Assembly: GCA_003427395.1 (NCBI GenBank)
Contig: BFEA01000339.1
Coordinates: forward strand, 1,413,993-1,460,250
DNA: 46,258 nt
Source: Chara braunii
Lineage: Eukaryota > Streptophyta > Charophyceae > Charales > Characeae
Direction: 5' to 3'
Shown: piece after piece, positions 32,673 to 42,442 of the stretch
Layout of the letters: every line of letters starts with the position of its first letter
Position numbering within the stretch: position 1 is the first letter of the stretch
The notes under the pieces: generated by a model
Databases searched by the model: none
What the model was told of the DNA's origin: nothing
Seen by the model: only the letters and a program-made list of their open reading frames with translations
Translations under genes and position numbers: made by a program

Positions 32673-33902
32673 TTGTCTGCAAACGGCCTTGAGCCGGAGG
32701 CAACCAAGGTTGAGGTCATTCAAAACTGGCCTCAACCGGGGAACGTACGCGAACTGTGTTCTTTTCTCGGTTTGGCTTCTTATTACCGGAAGTTTGTACC
32801 CAGATTTTCTATTATTGCTCACCCGCTCTCAAGACTAACCAGCAAGAATGTTGCCTATGCATAGTGTGAGAAGTGTGAGTCTGCGTTCCAAGCCTTGAAA
32901 GAGGCATTGGTGAGTCATCATGTGCTTCGCATTGCAGATCCCAACCTCACATTCATAGTTACTACGGATGTGAGCCAGTTCGGGATTGGTGCAGTGCTGC
33001 AACAAGATGATGGTGATGGTCTGCGTCCGCTCGAGTATTATAGCAAACGCATGCCCAGCCACAAGGTAGCTACTTCCACGTATATGCGTGAGCTTTACGC
33101 CCTGCGCGAAGCCCTCGCACATTGGAAGCACTACCTCTTCGGTCGCCGCTTCAAGGTCTACTCTGATCATCAGACCTTGCAGTGGATTCAGACACAATTT
33201 GAACTCTCTCCTACATTGACCCGCTGGTTGCATGACATTGATGTCTACAGTTTTGAGTTGAAACATAAGAAAGGCTGTTATAACCGTGTCGCTGATGCTT
33301 TGTCGCGCCATCCCGAGTATTTGACTTGCCTTGTGGGTTCATACGACCTCCGAAGGAAACTGGAGGAGGATCTGATTGAACACACCGCCAAGGATCCGGA
33401 CCTCAGTCCCATCCTTGAGCAGCTCAAGGTTGACCCTAACAGTCAGCCTGATTTTCACGAATGCGAGGGTCTTGTGTTCTGTCGGTATGGAAAGTTCAAT
33501 CGTTTGTGTGTACCCAACCATGCGCCTCTCCGAACTCATTTCTTGGATTTGGCGCATGGTCGAAGTGGACATTTTGGCTTTGAGAAGACTTATGGAAGTC
33601 TTCTGCAGCAATTTGATTGGCCAAGAATGAAAGGATCTGCTCAAAAATTCATTGTTGAATGTCAGGTATGCCAAAGAATCAAGGTCCACAAGCATAAGCC
33701 TTATGGCCTACTGAGACCTCTCCCCATTCTTGATGGACCCGGTGAGTCAATTTCCATCGACTTCACGGACATGGGAAAGGTGAGTGAGGCTGGGAATTCA
33801 CAAGTCATGGTCATTGTGGACCGCTTCTCCAAATTTCTGAACTTGATTCCTCTCCCTCCTCATGCCCCGACTGAAATTGTCATCGAGGAATTCCATCAGT
33901 AG
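32673..33902 (+). pseudogene. pol: Chromovirus pol: RNase H and integrase N-terminal part
   Basis: The RT connection ...FLGLASYYRKFVPRFS is followed by a TAG at 32862-32864. RNase H keeps all four acidic positions: TTDVS (Asp at 32967), ELYAL, YSDHQTL and NRVADALSR. The integrase zinc-binding HHCC region spans about 33540-33680 (LAHGRSGHFG...CQVCQR). The first catalytic Asp of the DDE core is in SIDFTDMG (codon 33759). The frame ends at TAG 33900-33902 in the middle of the integrase core. Confidence 0.9.
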
Positions 33903-34912
33903 TACATTCTGCAGTCCGGCGTCCCGAAAACCATTGTGAGCGATCGGGACACCAGATTCATCAGCAAAGATTGGAAAGACTTCACGTTTCAGATCTATGA
34001 CATCAAACTGAACAGGACTTCTGGTCGACACCCCGAAGCCAACGGATTGGCCGAGGAGATCAACCAGACCGTCATCCAACTGCTACGCGCACTGACTGTT
34101 CCAGATCAGAACATATGGGACAAGGAATTACACAAAGTGAAGGGGTTGTACAACAACTCCATTCACTCTGCAACTAGTGTGACCCCAAATCAGCTGCAGT
34201 ATGGATGGCCGATGTGCAATCCCCTCTCCTATCTGTTCCCCGAGCGGTCACCTGGTCTGATGCCCGACATGCCTGGCTATAATGCCAAGTACGCACGCTT
34301 GCTCAAAGTTGTTACTGCAGCCATGAACAAGCGCCAGCATGCCATGATCAAACATGCTAACAAGCTGCGCAAAGAAGAAAAATTCAAAGTTGGGGATTAC
34401 GTTTGGGTCAAAATGTCTGAGTTTTCTGACGAAGAGGGCATCTCACGAAAGCTTCTTCCATTATACTACGGCCCTTGGCAGATTCTGAAGGTAGTCGGGG
34501 ATGATTTTGGTCCTTCATTTGTGATTGACGTGCCTCCTCATCTGCGCACGTATCCGGTCTTTCATGCGTCCAAACTATTCCCACACATTGATGATGAGAC
34601 GTTTCCCTTTCGAGATCCTATGATACCTCGCCCTATCGACGGTGGCCATGAGATAGACAGAATCATATCTCACGAGGGCAGAGGGAGGAACAGACAGTAT
34701 AAGGTTCACTTCTCTATCACCCATTGACTGAATTCTTTTGGATCGACCAGAAAGAGCTGCTAAAAAGTGCTCCCTGTGTTGTGAACGCTTACGAAAGACA
34801 GATCGCCGCGGGGCAGACCGCTAAGTTCGTAGCAACAATGACTTCTCATGGATTGACCAAGTCTCTCTTTCTGATGTACTCCTACGATGCGTTCTGTACC
34901 GACTCTGACTGA
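33903..34912 (+). pseudogene. pol: Chromovirus pol: integrase core end and chromodomain
   Basis: Continues in the same frame after the TAG at 33900. The second catalytic Asp is in VSDRDTRF (codon 33942) and the Glu in GLAEEINQ (codon 34053), giving D and E separated by 36 residues as in retroviral-type integrases. Then come a basic C-terminal domain (KVGDYVWVKMSEFS) and an SH3-like GPWQILKVVGDDF segment. The chromodomain starts at EIDRIISHEGRGRNRQYKVHF and is cut by a frameshift near 34713. Its second half (TEFFWIDQKELL...NAYE) lies in the frame open at 34724-34912. Chromodomains of this family bind modified histone tails and steer integration to heterochromatin. Confidence 0.85.
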
Positions 34913-34940
34913 GTTACTCGCTCGAAGGGACCTCGCTCTC

Positions 34941-34950
34941 GAGAGGGGAG
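34941..34950 (+). promoter_or_regulatory. Polypurine tract of the chromovirus
   Basis: GAGAGGGGAG lies 3 nt before the TGTAATGACC that begins the 3' LTR. This is the expected plus-strand primer position. Confidence 0.8.
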
Positions 34951-34953
34951 TAA

Positions 34954-35233
34954 TGTAATGACCCGCCAAAAACACAGACTGGGAACACTGCTGATTTCTG
35001 GGATTTGCCAATGGAATGAATGCCTTACTGTGATTCCCGCATTCTGCTGTGGTCCCAAGTCTGTGTGTATGCGTGCCTGCTGGTTTGCATGCCTGTCTGA
35101 GTGCTTGCCGGTTGTGTGTGTGTGCGTGCCTGCTGGTTTGCATGCCTGTCTGAGTGCTTGCTGGTTGGGTATGTGTGTGTGACCCGCAAGGGTACTTGTT
35201 GGTTGCAAGGCCCACCGGGCCGGTACTTACCTG
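34954..35233 (+). repeat. Chromovirus 3' LTR, first 280 bp only
   Basis: Starts TGTAATGACCCGCC and matches 35666-35945 almost exactly (offset 712). It contains a 53-bp tandem unit (GCGTGCCTGCTGGTTTGC... at 35071 and 35124) in a TGTG-rich stretch. Similarity stops abruptly at an N at 35234, so the LTR is either truncated or joined wrongly here. Confidence 0.85.
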
Positions 35234-35234
35234 N

Positions 35235-35665
35235 TTCCGGTAGGGGCAGGGCGGTAGTTTCTCTGGGTGGGAGGGTCTCGGGGAAGCTTCACTCTGCAGA
35301 AGACCGGGGTGTAACAGCTGGGATTCTGCCACGTGGCAGGAACATCGTGGAATTTTAGTATGTCGGTGCAGTAGACGTAGATGATACATTTGATACCAAT
35401 TGAAGATTGGTATTAGTCCACCTCTGAGATAGATGGGCAGTCAATCCCCTTGCGAAGAGGGCAATCAATGCTGCTCAGCATATATATCTTGACATAATGG
35501 CATGTATACCACATCACCTGCTCCTTGTTATGATGTAAAGGGACGCTGGACCCGTTTTCCAGCAGGTGCAGCTCCCCACCCATGGAACGGAGCCATCCAA
35601 CGAGCGGGGATAGTAGAGGGGGTGTCTGCTCTTATCAGCACCACCCCTACACCCGGTCATCGATG
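35235..35665. other. Non-LTR segment between two LTR copies
   Basis: It does not match the LTR. It carries a perfect hairpin, ATACCAAT-tgaag-ATTGGTAT (about 35393-35415), and a long-form copy of the dispersed hairpin repeat (35540-35594, GGGACGCTGGACCCG...). It may be genuine flanking DNA of the next LTR or a contig joined through the N at 35234. Confidence 0.5.
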
Positions 35666-36658
35666 TGTAATGACCCGCCAAAAACACAGACTAGGAACAC
35701 TGCTGATTTCTGGGATTTGCCAATGGAATGAATGCCTTGCTATGATTCCCGCATTCTGCTGTGGTCCCAAGTCTGTGTGTATGCGTGCCTGCTGGTTTGC
35801 ATGCCTGTCTGAGTGCTTGCCGGTTGTGTGTGTGTGCGTGCCTGCTGGTTTGCATGCCTGTCTGAGTGCTTGCTGGTTGGGTATGTGTGTGTGACCCGCA
35901 AGGGTACTTGTTGGTTGCAAGGCCCACCGGGCCGGTACTTACCTGTTGCCGTGACTTTGAAGGGTTGCAGGGGGGTAAACACGCCGGTAGCGGGGAGTAG
36001 GCCCACGACACTTAGAGCAGCTGGGGAAAAACACTCAAGTAGCAGGTAGGCCGAGCAGAAGAAGACAAAAAGTTGGCATTTTTAGAGGCCCCTTAGCGGT
36101 AGGTTAGAGGTAGGCCGGTACCAGTCCAAGTAGCCCGGGTCTAGGGCCTGTGCGGACAATAACAGAGCCTGCAATGATGTTTCCCTCCAAAAGGGAGGAG
36201 GTTAGGCCGCTATATCTTCAGGAAGAGCGGAGAGCTCTTCCTCATTTGCGGTATGCAAGGATTGGCGACATGCTGCTGGAGCACAACACTGGACTGAAGC
36301 AGCGCTGCCTGGAGGTGAAGGTCCGCTGGGGCTCAGCCTGGCTATGGTGAGCACCCCAGCTTGAGGAGGAGGAAGAAGGGGGCATGGTAGGAGAGTGGTA
36401 GGGCACTTACCTGGCTATGGTGGACACCGTCTTCATCACCTTGTTGGGCGCTGCATCTGGAAGGCCCCAGTTGGGGTAGCGCTGCACCAGAGCAGCTCAA
36501 GGCAGAGTCAGGCATAGTGGACCAAGTCAAGCAGCGACATAGCTGCTTTGGGTTGTCTTGGGACATCAGCACAGCATCATAGCTGCCTCCCAGTAGTCCG
36601 CCATGGCCTATGCATGAGAGAGGAGGTTGAAGGAGGGAAGCCATGGCCATGGTGGACT

Positions 36659-36695
<37 letters not shown>

Positions 36696-36851
36696 GAGTT
36701 GAGTCAGCAGTAAGGGGGAACTTCGGATATTGATTCTGGTACATCCATTCATTGTTATTATTATTGTTGAGAGAAGAATAAGATTGGGGGATTGAAGGAG
36801 GAGGAGGAAGGTGGAGAGAGAAAGGGGAAATTGTCATTGGTCTTGCTGGTG

Positions 36852-36883
<32 letters not shown>

Positions 36884-37036
36884 CTTCTTCTTCTTCTTCT
36901 TCTTCTTCTTCTTCTACTTCTTCTTTCGCTCTCCTCCGGTCTTTATCTCTTTGCTAGTGCTTTCATTTCCTTCGCAATTTGGTGGCATTGTCTTTCATTG
37001 TGAATTTGCACTTTGGAAATGACCGGGATCGTAACA
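35666..37036 (+). repeat. Complete LTR of the chromovirus family, possibly solo
   Basis: 1,371 bp, starting TGTAATGACC and ending CGTAACA. It is flanked on both sides by GATG (35662-35665 and 37037-37040), a possible 4-bp target duplication. It contains the 53-bp tandem unit (35783 and 35836), a (GTT)n tract near 36658-36695 and a long (CTT)n tract near 36855-36915. With its own flanking repeat and no interior attached, it looks like a solo LTR, a relic of LTR-LTR recombination. The alternative is that it is the true 3' LTR of the element to its left, displaced by a misjoin. Confidence 0.75.
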
Positions 37037-37508
37037 GATGTTAAAAAAAATAAAAAATAGTACAAATAAGTAAATAATTAAAATAAATAAATTGAATTTC
37101 CTTTTAAAACCGCCTGTACGTCCGAAAGTAGCCGTGCCGCATGTGCACCGCAACGTGCTGGGATGAACGGCACTGGGGCGCTGGCATCAATTCATTCAAG
37201 CGGAAACATCTTGGCACTGTAGCAATGGTGGGCATGCGCACTGCAACTTGCAGAAGTACTGGTGGCTTTCTTTTCTTTTTTTTTTCTTTGGTTCACACCA
37301 GTGCAAGTGAACTTTAGTGCTCTTACCGTATATGCAGTAAGAGCATTCCGATTCGGGCCTGGGCCAGTACCAAAAGTGGCATGAATGAATGCTTTCATTG
37401 GAAAAAAAAATGTCAGGCAACTTTGAAAAGGTGCAGTTGCAGGCTCGTGAGCCTTGGAAGGTAGCTTCGTCAACTTAGGCGCATGCAAACTGATGGTTTA
37501 AACTTTGA

Positions 37509-37651
37509 ACCACCAGTACTTGGGCGACGCCTGAGCGTTAACGCTACGAGATTTCCACGGCCGGCGGGCCGTCGATAAATCGAATCGATAGCCCGCGCTG
37601 CTTCGAGATTTGGGCGGCCGGCGCGGCACGCAGTGCCCAAGTACTGGTGGT
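37509..37651. repeat. 143-bp inverted repeat with ACCACCAGTAC ends
   Basis: ACCACCAGTACTTGGGC (37509-37525) pairs perfectly with GCCCAAGTACTGGTGGT (37635-37651), 17 bp. The enclosed 109 bp is GC-rich and partly self-complementary (CGATTTAT/ATCGA, GCCGGC). ACCACCAGTAC recurs at about 37879, just before the next hairpin. The shape suits a small MITE-like element, but no target duplication is clear. Confidence 0.6.
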
Positions 37652-37899
37652 ATAAGCTGCCAGTACCTTTCCCCCCCGGGAAAACATCATGTGGCTCTCT
37701 TACATCCGCATTTTCCGGGGTTCGGGTACCGGACTGAAATGGCTGACGAAAAAAAAAAAAAAAAAAAAGGCTGACGGCACCAGCCAAAAGCAGGCCCACG
37801 TCGGTTCCTTTTTTTTTCGGTGCTCAGGGTGAATTTAGGCTCGGCATCAATAGCTGGGTGGGGAACTGGTGGTCTAAACCACCAGTACACTAGGGTCAA

Positions 37900-38004
37900 C
37901 CTTCTTCCCCCGAATACAATGTATGGTCATTATAGCTGTATTTGGGATATCTTTGAGTCTAAATACAGGCATAATGACCGTACGTTGTATTCAGGGGAAG
38001 AAGG
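37900..38004. repeat. Near-perfect 44-bp hairpin with 17-nt loop
   Basis: Arm 37900-37943 and arm 37961-38004 pair over 44 positions with five DNA mismatches, two of which would be G-U in RNA. The loop is 37944-37960. A folded transcript would be about 105 nt, similar to a plant miRNA precursor or a foldback MITE. No poly-T or promoter signal identifies the transcribed strand. Confidence 0.8.
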
Positions 38005-38640
38005 TAGAGGCGCTGCACTGCGCGCCAAGCTTTTCAGAGAACCCAGCAACACACTTCTTTTCTTTTTTGGCTGGCGCAGCCAGTCATTTGTGGTCCGGTA
38101 GGTCCAAGGTGCAAAATTTTCGAAGTACGCGACAAACATATCTCTGCAATGCTGGGGCTGTGTAGTACGTCTACCCTTTTTTTTCTTTTTTTTTTTTTGT
38201 ACTGCCGGTTCAAGCATTGATTTTTGGGAATAGAATTCAACCTTGTGCTGCACATAGGGTTTGAACTCTGAAGTTCGATGGCAAACCTCAACCTAGGACT
38301 TGGACCCCCCCGGGATACAACCACTTGCTGATCGAGCTAAACAGCCATAGCTAAAATGGCTCTAGAACCCCTGTTTTGAACCTTTTTTTTTTTTTTTTTT
38401 TTGCAAATTTTCAAAAAAAGAAAGAAGAGGAGGGAAACTACGTGGGAGTCACGAGAACGAGTTACAATTGCACAATTGGCCAAAAATACAGTTTCGGATC
38501 ACAGTTCGCGCAATGCATACAACCCATCTTTCTGGCCAGGTAGGCTGCCCGAATTGCAATTGCAAACTGTATCTTGGCCCATAGTGCAATTATAACTCAT
38601 TTTTGTGACTCTACTGAAGTTACCCCAAGAAAGAAAGAAA
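38005..38640. other. Unassigned AT-rich sequence with homopolymer runs
   Basis: Long T runs lie at 38176-38201 and 38383-38402, plus a poly-A run just upstream at about 37749-37768. A repeated GCAATTGCAAACTGT/AATTGCACAATTGG theme near 38464-38590 suggests small inverted or direct repeats. No gene is seen. Confidence 0.4.
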
Positions 38641-38692
38641 CCCCATCTATTGGTGGGGGGCAGCACCTGCTGGAAATCGCGTCCAGCGTCCC
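38641..38692 (-). repeat. Dispersed hairpin repeat, long form, reverse orientation
   Basis: On the minus strand this reads GGGACGCTGGA-CGCGATT-TCCAGCAGGTGCTGC followed by CCCCCCACCAATAGATGGGG. The stem GCTGGA/TCCAGC is kept while the loop differs from other copies. Confidence 0.7.
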
Positions 38693-39499
38693 ATCATTAT
38701 ACAAAAGTTACCAAAGTTCCGATCTTGATTTTGTGTACATTAGTTTTTTGGTGACAGATATCGCAAGAGCAAGAACCCAGAGCTTATGAAATAAAATGAA
38801 ATGCGATGAGATGCAGTGCAGCTATGGAAAGCAAGGCTGATGCCAGCTGAGGACGAAAAGGACAAAATAACCTACACCACCAATTGGGAGAGTCTCTAAA
38901 ATCAGTTGGGATCTCTACTTTCTCTGGCTCGGCGCTATTGTATTTATCCAAACCAGCACGGGATCAGAAGCCAAGCCAACAAATCGAAAACCACATGCAT
39001 ATATAACTTTTTTTTTTTTTTTTTTAATTTTTTATGCATATTATATATAACTTCACTCCCGACTTCCCGAGTGTCATATTATTGGCAAGGTCCCACTAAG
39101 AGGAGAATGGAGATGAAGGAAAAATAGAGGGGATAGGGTAAACAGGACCCCAAGGGCGGGAAGTGTTCATTGCCTGAGGAGTAGGGGGCAGAAAGGTGGT
39201 ACTGTTGAGCTGTGGCTTTTGCCACTCTTCCAACATATTTAGTCCTTTGAGAGCGTACTCACACTCGCATTGTCACCCAAATGCATCGGCGGACTGAAAT
39301 TTTGCCCCAAGTACAGCTATAATGACTCGCCGTTCTTTTTTCTTTTTTTTTTCCGGTGACGACTTGAGGACTATATATATGTTTCAAGTTTTCAACTCGT
39401 CAGAGCTCGTAATTGCAGCCCGATATATTGCACAGCCAGTTGTGAGAGTAAAAAAAAAAAAAGAAGCACATGGAGGGAGACCGTCAGACGTATCTACTG
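38693..39499. other. Unassigned sequence upstream of the LINE
   Basis: T-rich runs lie at 39008-39025 and 39337-39352 and an A run at 39451-39462. No coding or RNA gene is recognised. The 5' end of the LINE may lie somewhere in the last 100 bases, but no target duplication was found to fix it. Confidence 0.4.
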
Positions 39500-39632
39500 T
39501 AAGACCCTCCCTTTCTTTCATCCCCCGAATAAGGAAGAGGAGCAGGCAGAAAAGGGAAAGTATCTGGAGCGGGGACACGGCGACAAGGGAGAAGAGGCGC
39601 ATGGGAAACGAGCCCGGTCGATAGGGGATAAG

Positions 39633-40808
39633 ATGGGGATGGGCGAAAAGGAAAGGAAGGCAGAAGGGGAAGAGGAGAGAAAAGAGGGAGGAGGGAAGGA
39701 AGGAAAAAATCACCAGCAGGAACAACAGGACGAACAAGCAAAGGATGCACCCGACCCCTTGCGTGAGGCGTTCAGACCGGAGCCAATGGATTTTGAGACA
39801 GCAGGTGCAGAGGGCGGCCAATCGCGAGAAGACCCCGATGCCCCCCCGGGAGGTTTGGATGTGGAGAGCAAACTCCAATCTGTAGCAGACTGGGTCATCA
39901 CACACCTCAAGACACCTTGCACGAGAGAAGGACAATTAGGGGGGACAGAGAAATTCTGGGATAGAACATACGTTGAGTTATTTGGCCTATTGGACAAAAG
40001 CCCTACACTAAGGGAAGCCTTAGAGAAAGGCCCGCCGATGCACCGTACATGGAAAGAAGTCTACGAAAGAATCCTACACGTTTATGTATCCCAATTTCAG
40101 CTGCCACCGGAACCCTCGAACCCTCCCCAAGCCCCATCCACTCCCTGTCCGTCTTCGCCCCCTTCTTCATCACGGACGTCGTCACAAGAGAAGGATATGG
40201 AAGAAGATGTAACAACACAGCAGGAACCAGGGAGAAATGACGGTGAGAAGGAGAAAGGACAAGAAGAAGAAGAGGAAGGAAACAAGGAATTAATTTCACG
40301 CAGACAAAGAGTGCGGCACACGGTAGAGAAAGGGCTACATGAAAGAGCCCTCATGGCACAAGAGGGAGTGGCTCTAATTCCCTTGCGCAAGAGAGGGGGA
40401 AAATGGGAATTAGGGCTGAAACCTGCAGGTACCGGGGACAAACATGGAGGTGTCACCCTACCCGGCTTTGAGTTAATTAATATATGGACCAGTGCTGGGA
40501 TGCATGACCTTATGTTTTGGCGGCAAGTGGAGGACTTCCTTAAGGAACAATATGGTGCAAGGGTCCAGGCCACATTGCAGCTGGGGAGGGAGTACCCCCA
40601 GATTGCAAGTATAGATGTGTACCTCACGTTTGATGACAACAAGGATTCAGGACTCCAGTGGTTTGGAATAAATCAGTTGTTGGACCTACAACTACTTAAG
40701 CTAAAAGGGAACAAAACCTGGTCCGAAGGAGACCTTGCAGTTTGTATTACAAGGATAGTGAGAAAGGGGGTGCTCACGGAAATCAACTGGGATCAACAAA
40801 AATGGTAG
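39633..40808 (+). CDS. LINE ORF1-like protein, intact frame, unusual domain make-up
   Basis: 391 codons, ATG 39633 to TAG 40808. The N-terminus is very rich in Lys, Glu and Gly (residues 1-40), with a Pro/Ser-rich segment (about 155-190) and an acidic Glu-rich stretch (about 190-225). The C-terminal part (about 235-391) looks folded, with many Trp, Leu and Ile residues. Position directly before ORF2 makes it the ORF1 nucleic-acid-binding protein of the LINE. I see no CCHC zinc knuckle, which plant L1 ORF1 proteins often have. A stretch VALIPLRKRGGKWELGLKP...GGVTLPGFEL slightly resembles the start of a Nudix fold, but the Nudix box is absent. It is striking that this frame is fully open while ORF2 is broken. 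Confidence 0.65.
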   Translation: MGMGEKERKAEGEEERKEGGGKEGKNHQQEQQDEQAKDAPDPLREAFRPEPMDFETAGAEGGQSREDPDAPPGGLDVESKLQSVADWVITHLKTPCTREGQLGGTEKFWDRTYVELFGLLDKSPTLREALEKGPPMHRTWKEVYERILHVYVSQFQLPPEPSNPPQAPSTPCPSSPPSSSRTSSQEKDMEEDVTTQQEPGRNDGEKEKGQEEEEEGNKELISRRQRVRHTVEKGLHERALMAQEGVALIPLRKRGGKWELGLKPAGTGDKHGGVTLPGFELINIWTSAGMHDLMFWRQVEDFLKEQYGARVQATLQLGREYPQIASIDVYLTFDDNKDSGLQWFGINQLLDLQLLKLKGNKTWSEGDLAVCITRIVRKGVLTEINWDQQKW

Positions 40809-40870
40809 CCGGTCTGAAATGAAGAACGGAAGGCATAAAATATGGGAAGAAGGAAACTGGTGGAAGCATA

Positions 40871-42440
40871 ATGGAGGAAATCAATATTTTATATGGTAAG
40901 AGCCCGACGTGGAAAAATCTTATGAAAAACATAGACCTAGACCAGCGATCCATTAACGTAAATGGACTGGCTACATACAATCCAACTAAGGTGCAGACCA
41001 TTTGGGATCAGCTGCAAGGGATAAGGGGAAGGGTTTGGCCAGATGTGGTGTGTATCCAAGAGACACACCTCATGGACAAACCGGAGCACCACACAGCTCA
41101 CAAAACGGCCTGGCCGCATCAGCGATATTGCGCGCATGCTCCATCACAGGCATCAACTGGGGTAGCTATCTGGGTCCCACCGGACTCCAGAATGGAGGTG
41201 GTTCACTGGGCGGCAGACGAGGATGAAGGGAGATGGGTGGTGCTACTGGGAATGCTCGAGCTAGAAATAATATGCGTAGCCTGTATATACGCCCCCAACA
41301 CGGTACCAGAAAGGAAGGAATTCTTTCAAAAACTCAAGGACCGGATGCTGGTGGGCATACCCCTTATCATAGCCGGGAATTTTAATGCTGCCCCAGATAG
41401 GTGGCATGACAGATGGAGCACACTTACCCCCCCCCCACCCCCATTACACAGAAGAGGACGAATACATGCTTCGGGACCTCTCTGCCTCTCTCAATCTGTT
41501 TGATACATATAGGTGTATCCACCCAACAGAGCGGACGTTTACCTGCATCCACACAGCGGATCCCGCACGGCATTCTAAATCCCGTATTGATCTTATTTGG
41601 ATGTCCGAGGACATAAAAATGTCACTACAAACAACAGTAATTCTCCCAAAGAGCCCGCACCCGGGGCTGGACCACAAAACGTGTGGAGCCTTATTATCCT
41701 TTAGGAAAAGACCAGACCAAGACCAGGATTCTACAAAATGAATACCTCCCTTCTAAAATTATTTGAATTTCAGGAAATGATAAACGAAGCATGGAAACAA
41801 TAGCGATCCTTCCGACATCAATTTGACTCAGAAATACAGTGGTTCAATAACGGTCTATTCTTCTTAGGACGAAAATGCAATGAATTCTCTAAGCTGAACA
41901 CAAGAAGACGTAACCTTCAGGAAATGAAACTTCACAAACAACTTCACACCTTGGAAAGCCAAGGGACTTCGGATGAACCTAGTAATACCATTCAAGAGTT
42001 GCGGGAGCGATTGCTGCAGCACGCTCAATATAGGTGGCAAGGAGCCAAAATCAGAGGAAAACTCGCCAAATGGACATCCGAAGGAACCATGGACACACGG
42101 TTTTTTGGCATAGCAAAAGCAAGAGCACATCGTAACACTGTTGAGGCCTTTCTTAATCTCAATAATGACCATGAGGTGACCACCACCACGACACACTACA
42201 CAAGTATTGCACGAACCTTCTTTAAGCAACTCTTCTCCTCACAAATAACTAACCCTCTTGACGAAGGACACCGGAGGGAGTTGGACGAGTTTCTCGGCCC
42301 ATTGGATAAAAGTCTTCGCCCTCAGCAGAAAGAAAAAATTGAACGACCTGTTAAGAAAGATGAGATATGAACGGTCCTCCTTCAGATGGATGAGGACAAA
42401 ACTCCAGGGATGGATGATTTTCCTAAAGAATTTTAGGAAA
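40871..42440 (+). pseudogene. LINE ORF2, endonuclease and linker, broken
   Basis: ATG 40871. APE-type endonuclease motifs: INVNGLA with the catalytic Asn (about residue 30), CIQETHL with the metal-binding Glu, and YAPNT. The motif normally GDFN reads GNFN, its Asp codon replaced by AAT at 41378-41380, which should disable nicking. A run of ten C (41427-41436) shifts the frame; the next part (SRIDLIWMS, LDHK) is read in the frame open at 41385-41741. The original frame resumes by 41738 and carries stops at 41801 (TAG), 42368 (TGA) and 42434 (TAG). The linker (41924-42440) is Arg/Lys/Gln-rich and leads to DEDKTPGMD, typical just before LINE RT. Confidence 0.85.
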
Positions 42441-42442
42441 CC

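Larger units (their letters stand above)
27065..35233 (+). mobile_element. Ty3/Gypsy chromovirus, decayed
   Basis: Order of parts: 5' LTR end, primer-binding site, long leader, gag, protease, RT, RNase H, integrase with C-terminal chromodomain, polypurine tract, and start of the 3' LTR. RT-RNase H-integrase order defines Ty3/Gypsy; the terminal chromodomain defines chromoviruses, which use it to target chromatin. At least four nonsense codons (29498, 30286, 32862, 33900) and several frameshifts show it can no longer make its polyprotein. The 5' end is lost in the N gap, and the 3' LTR stops at an N at 35234. Confidence 0.9.
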
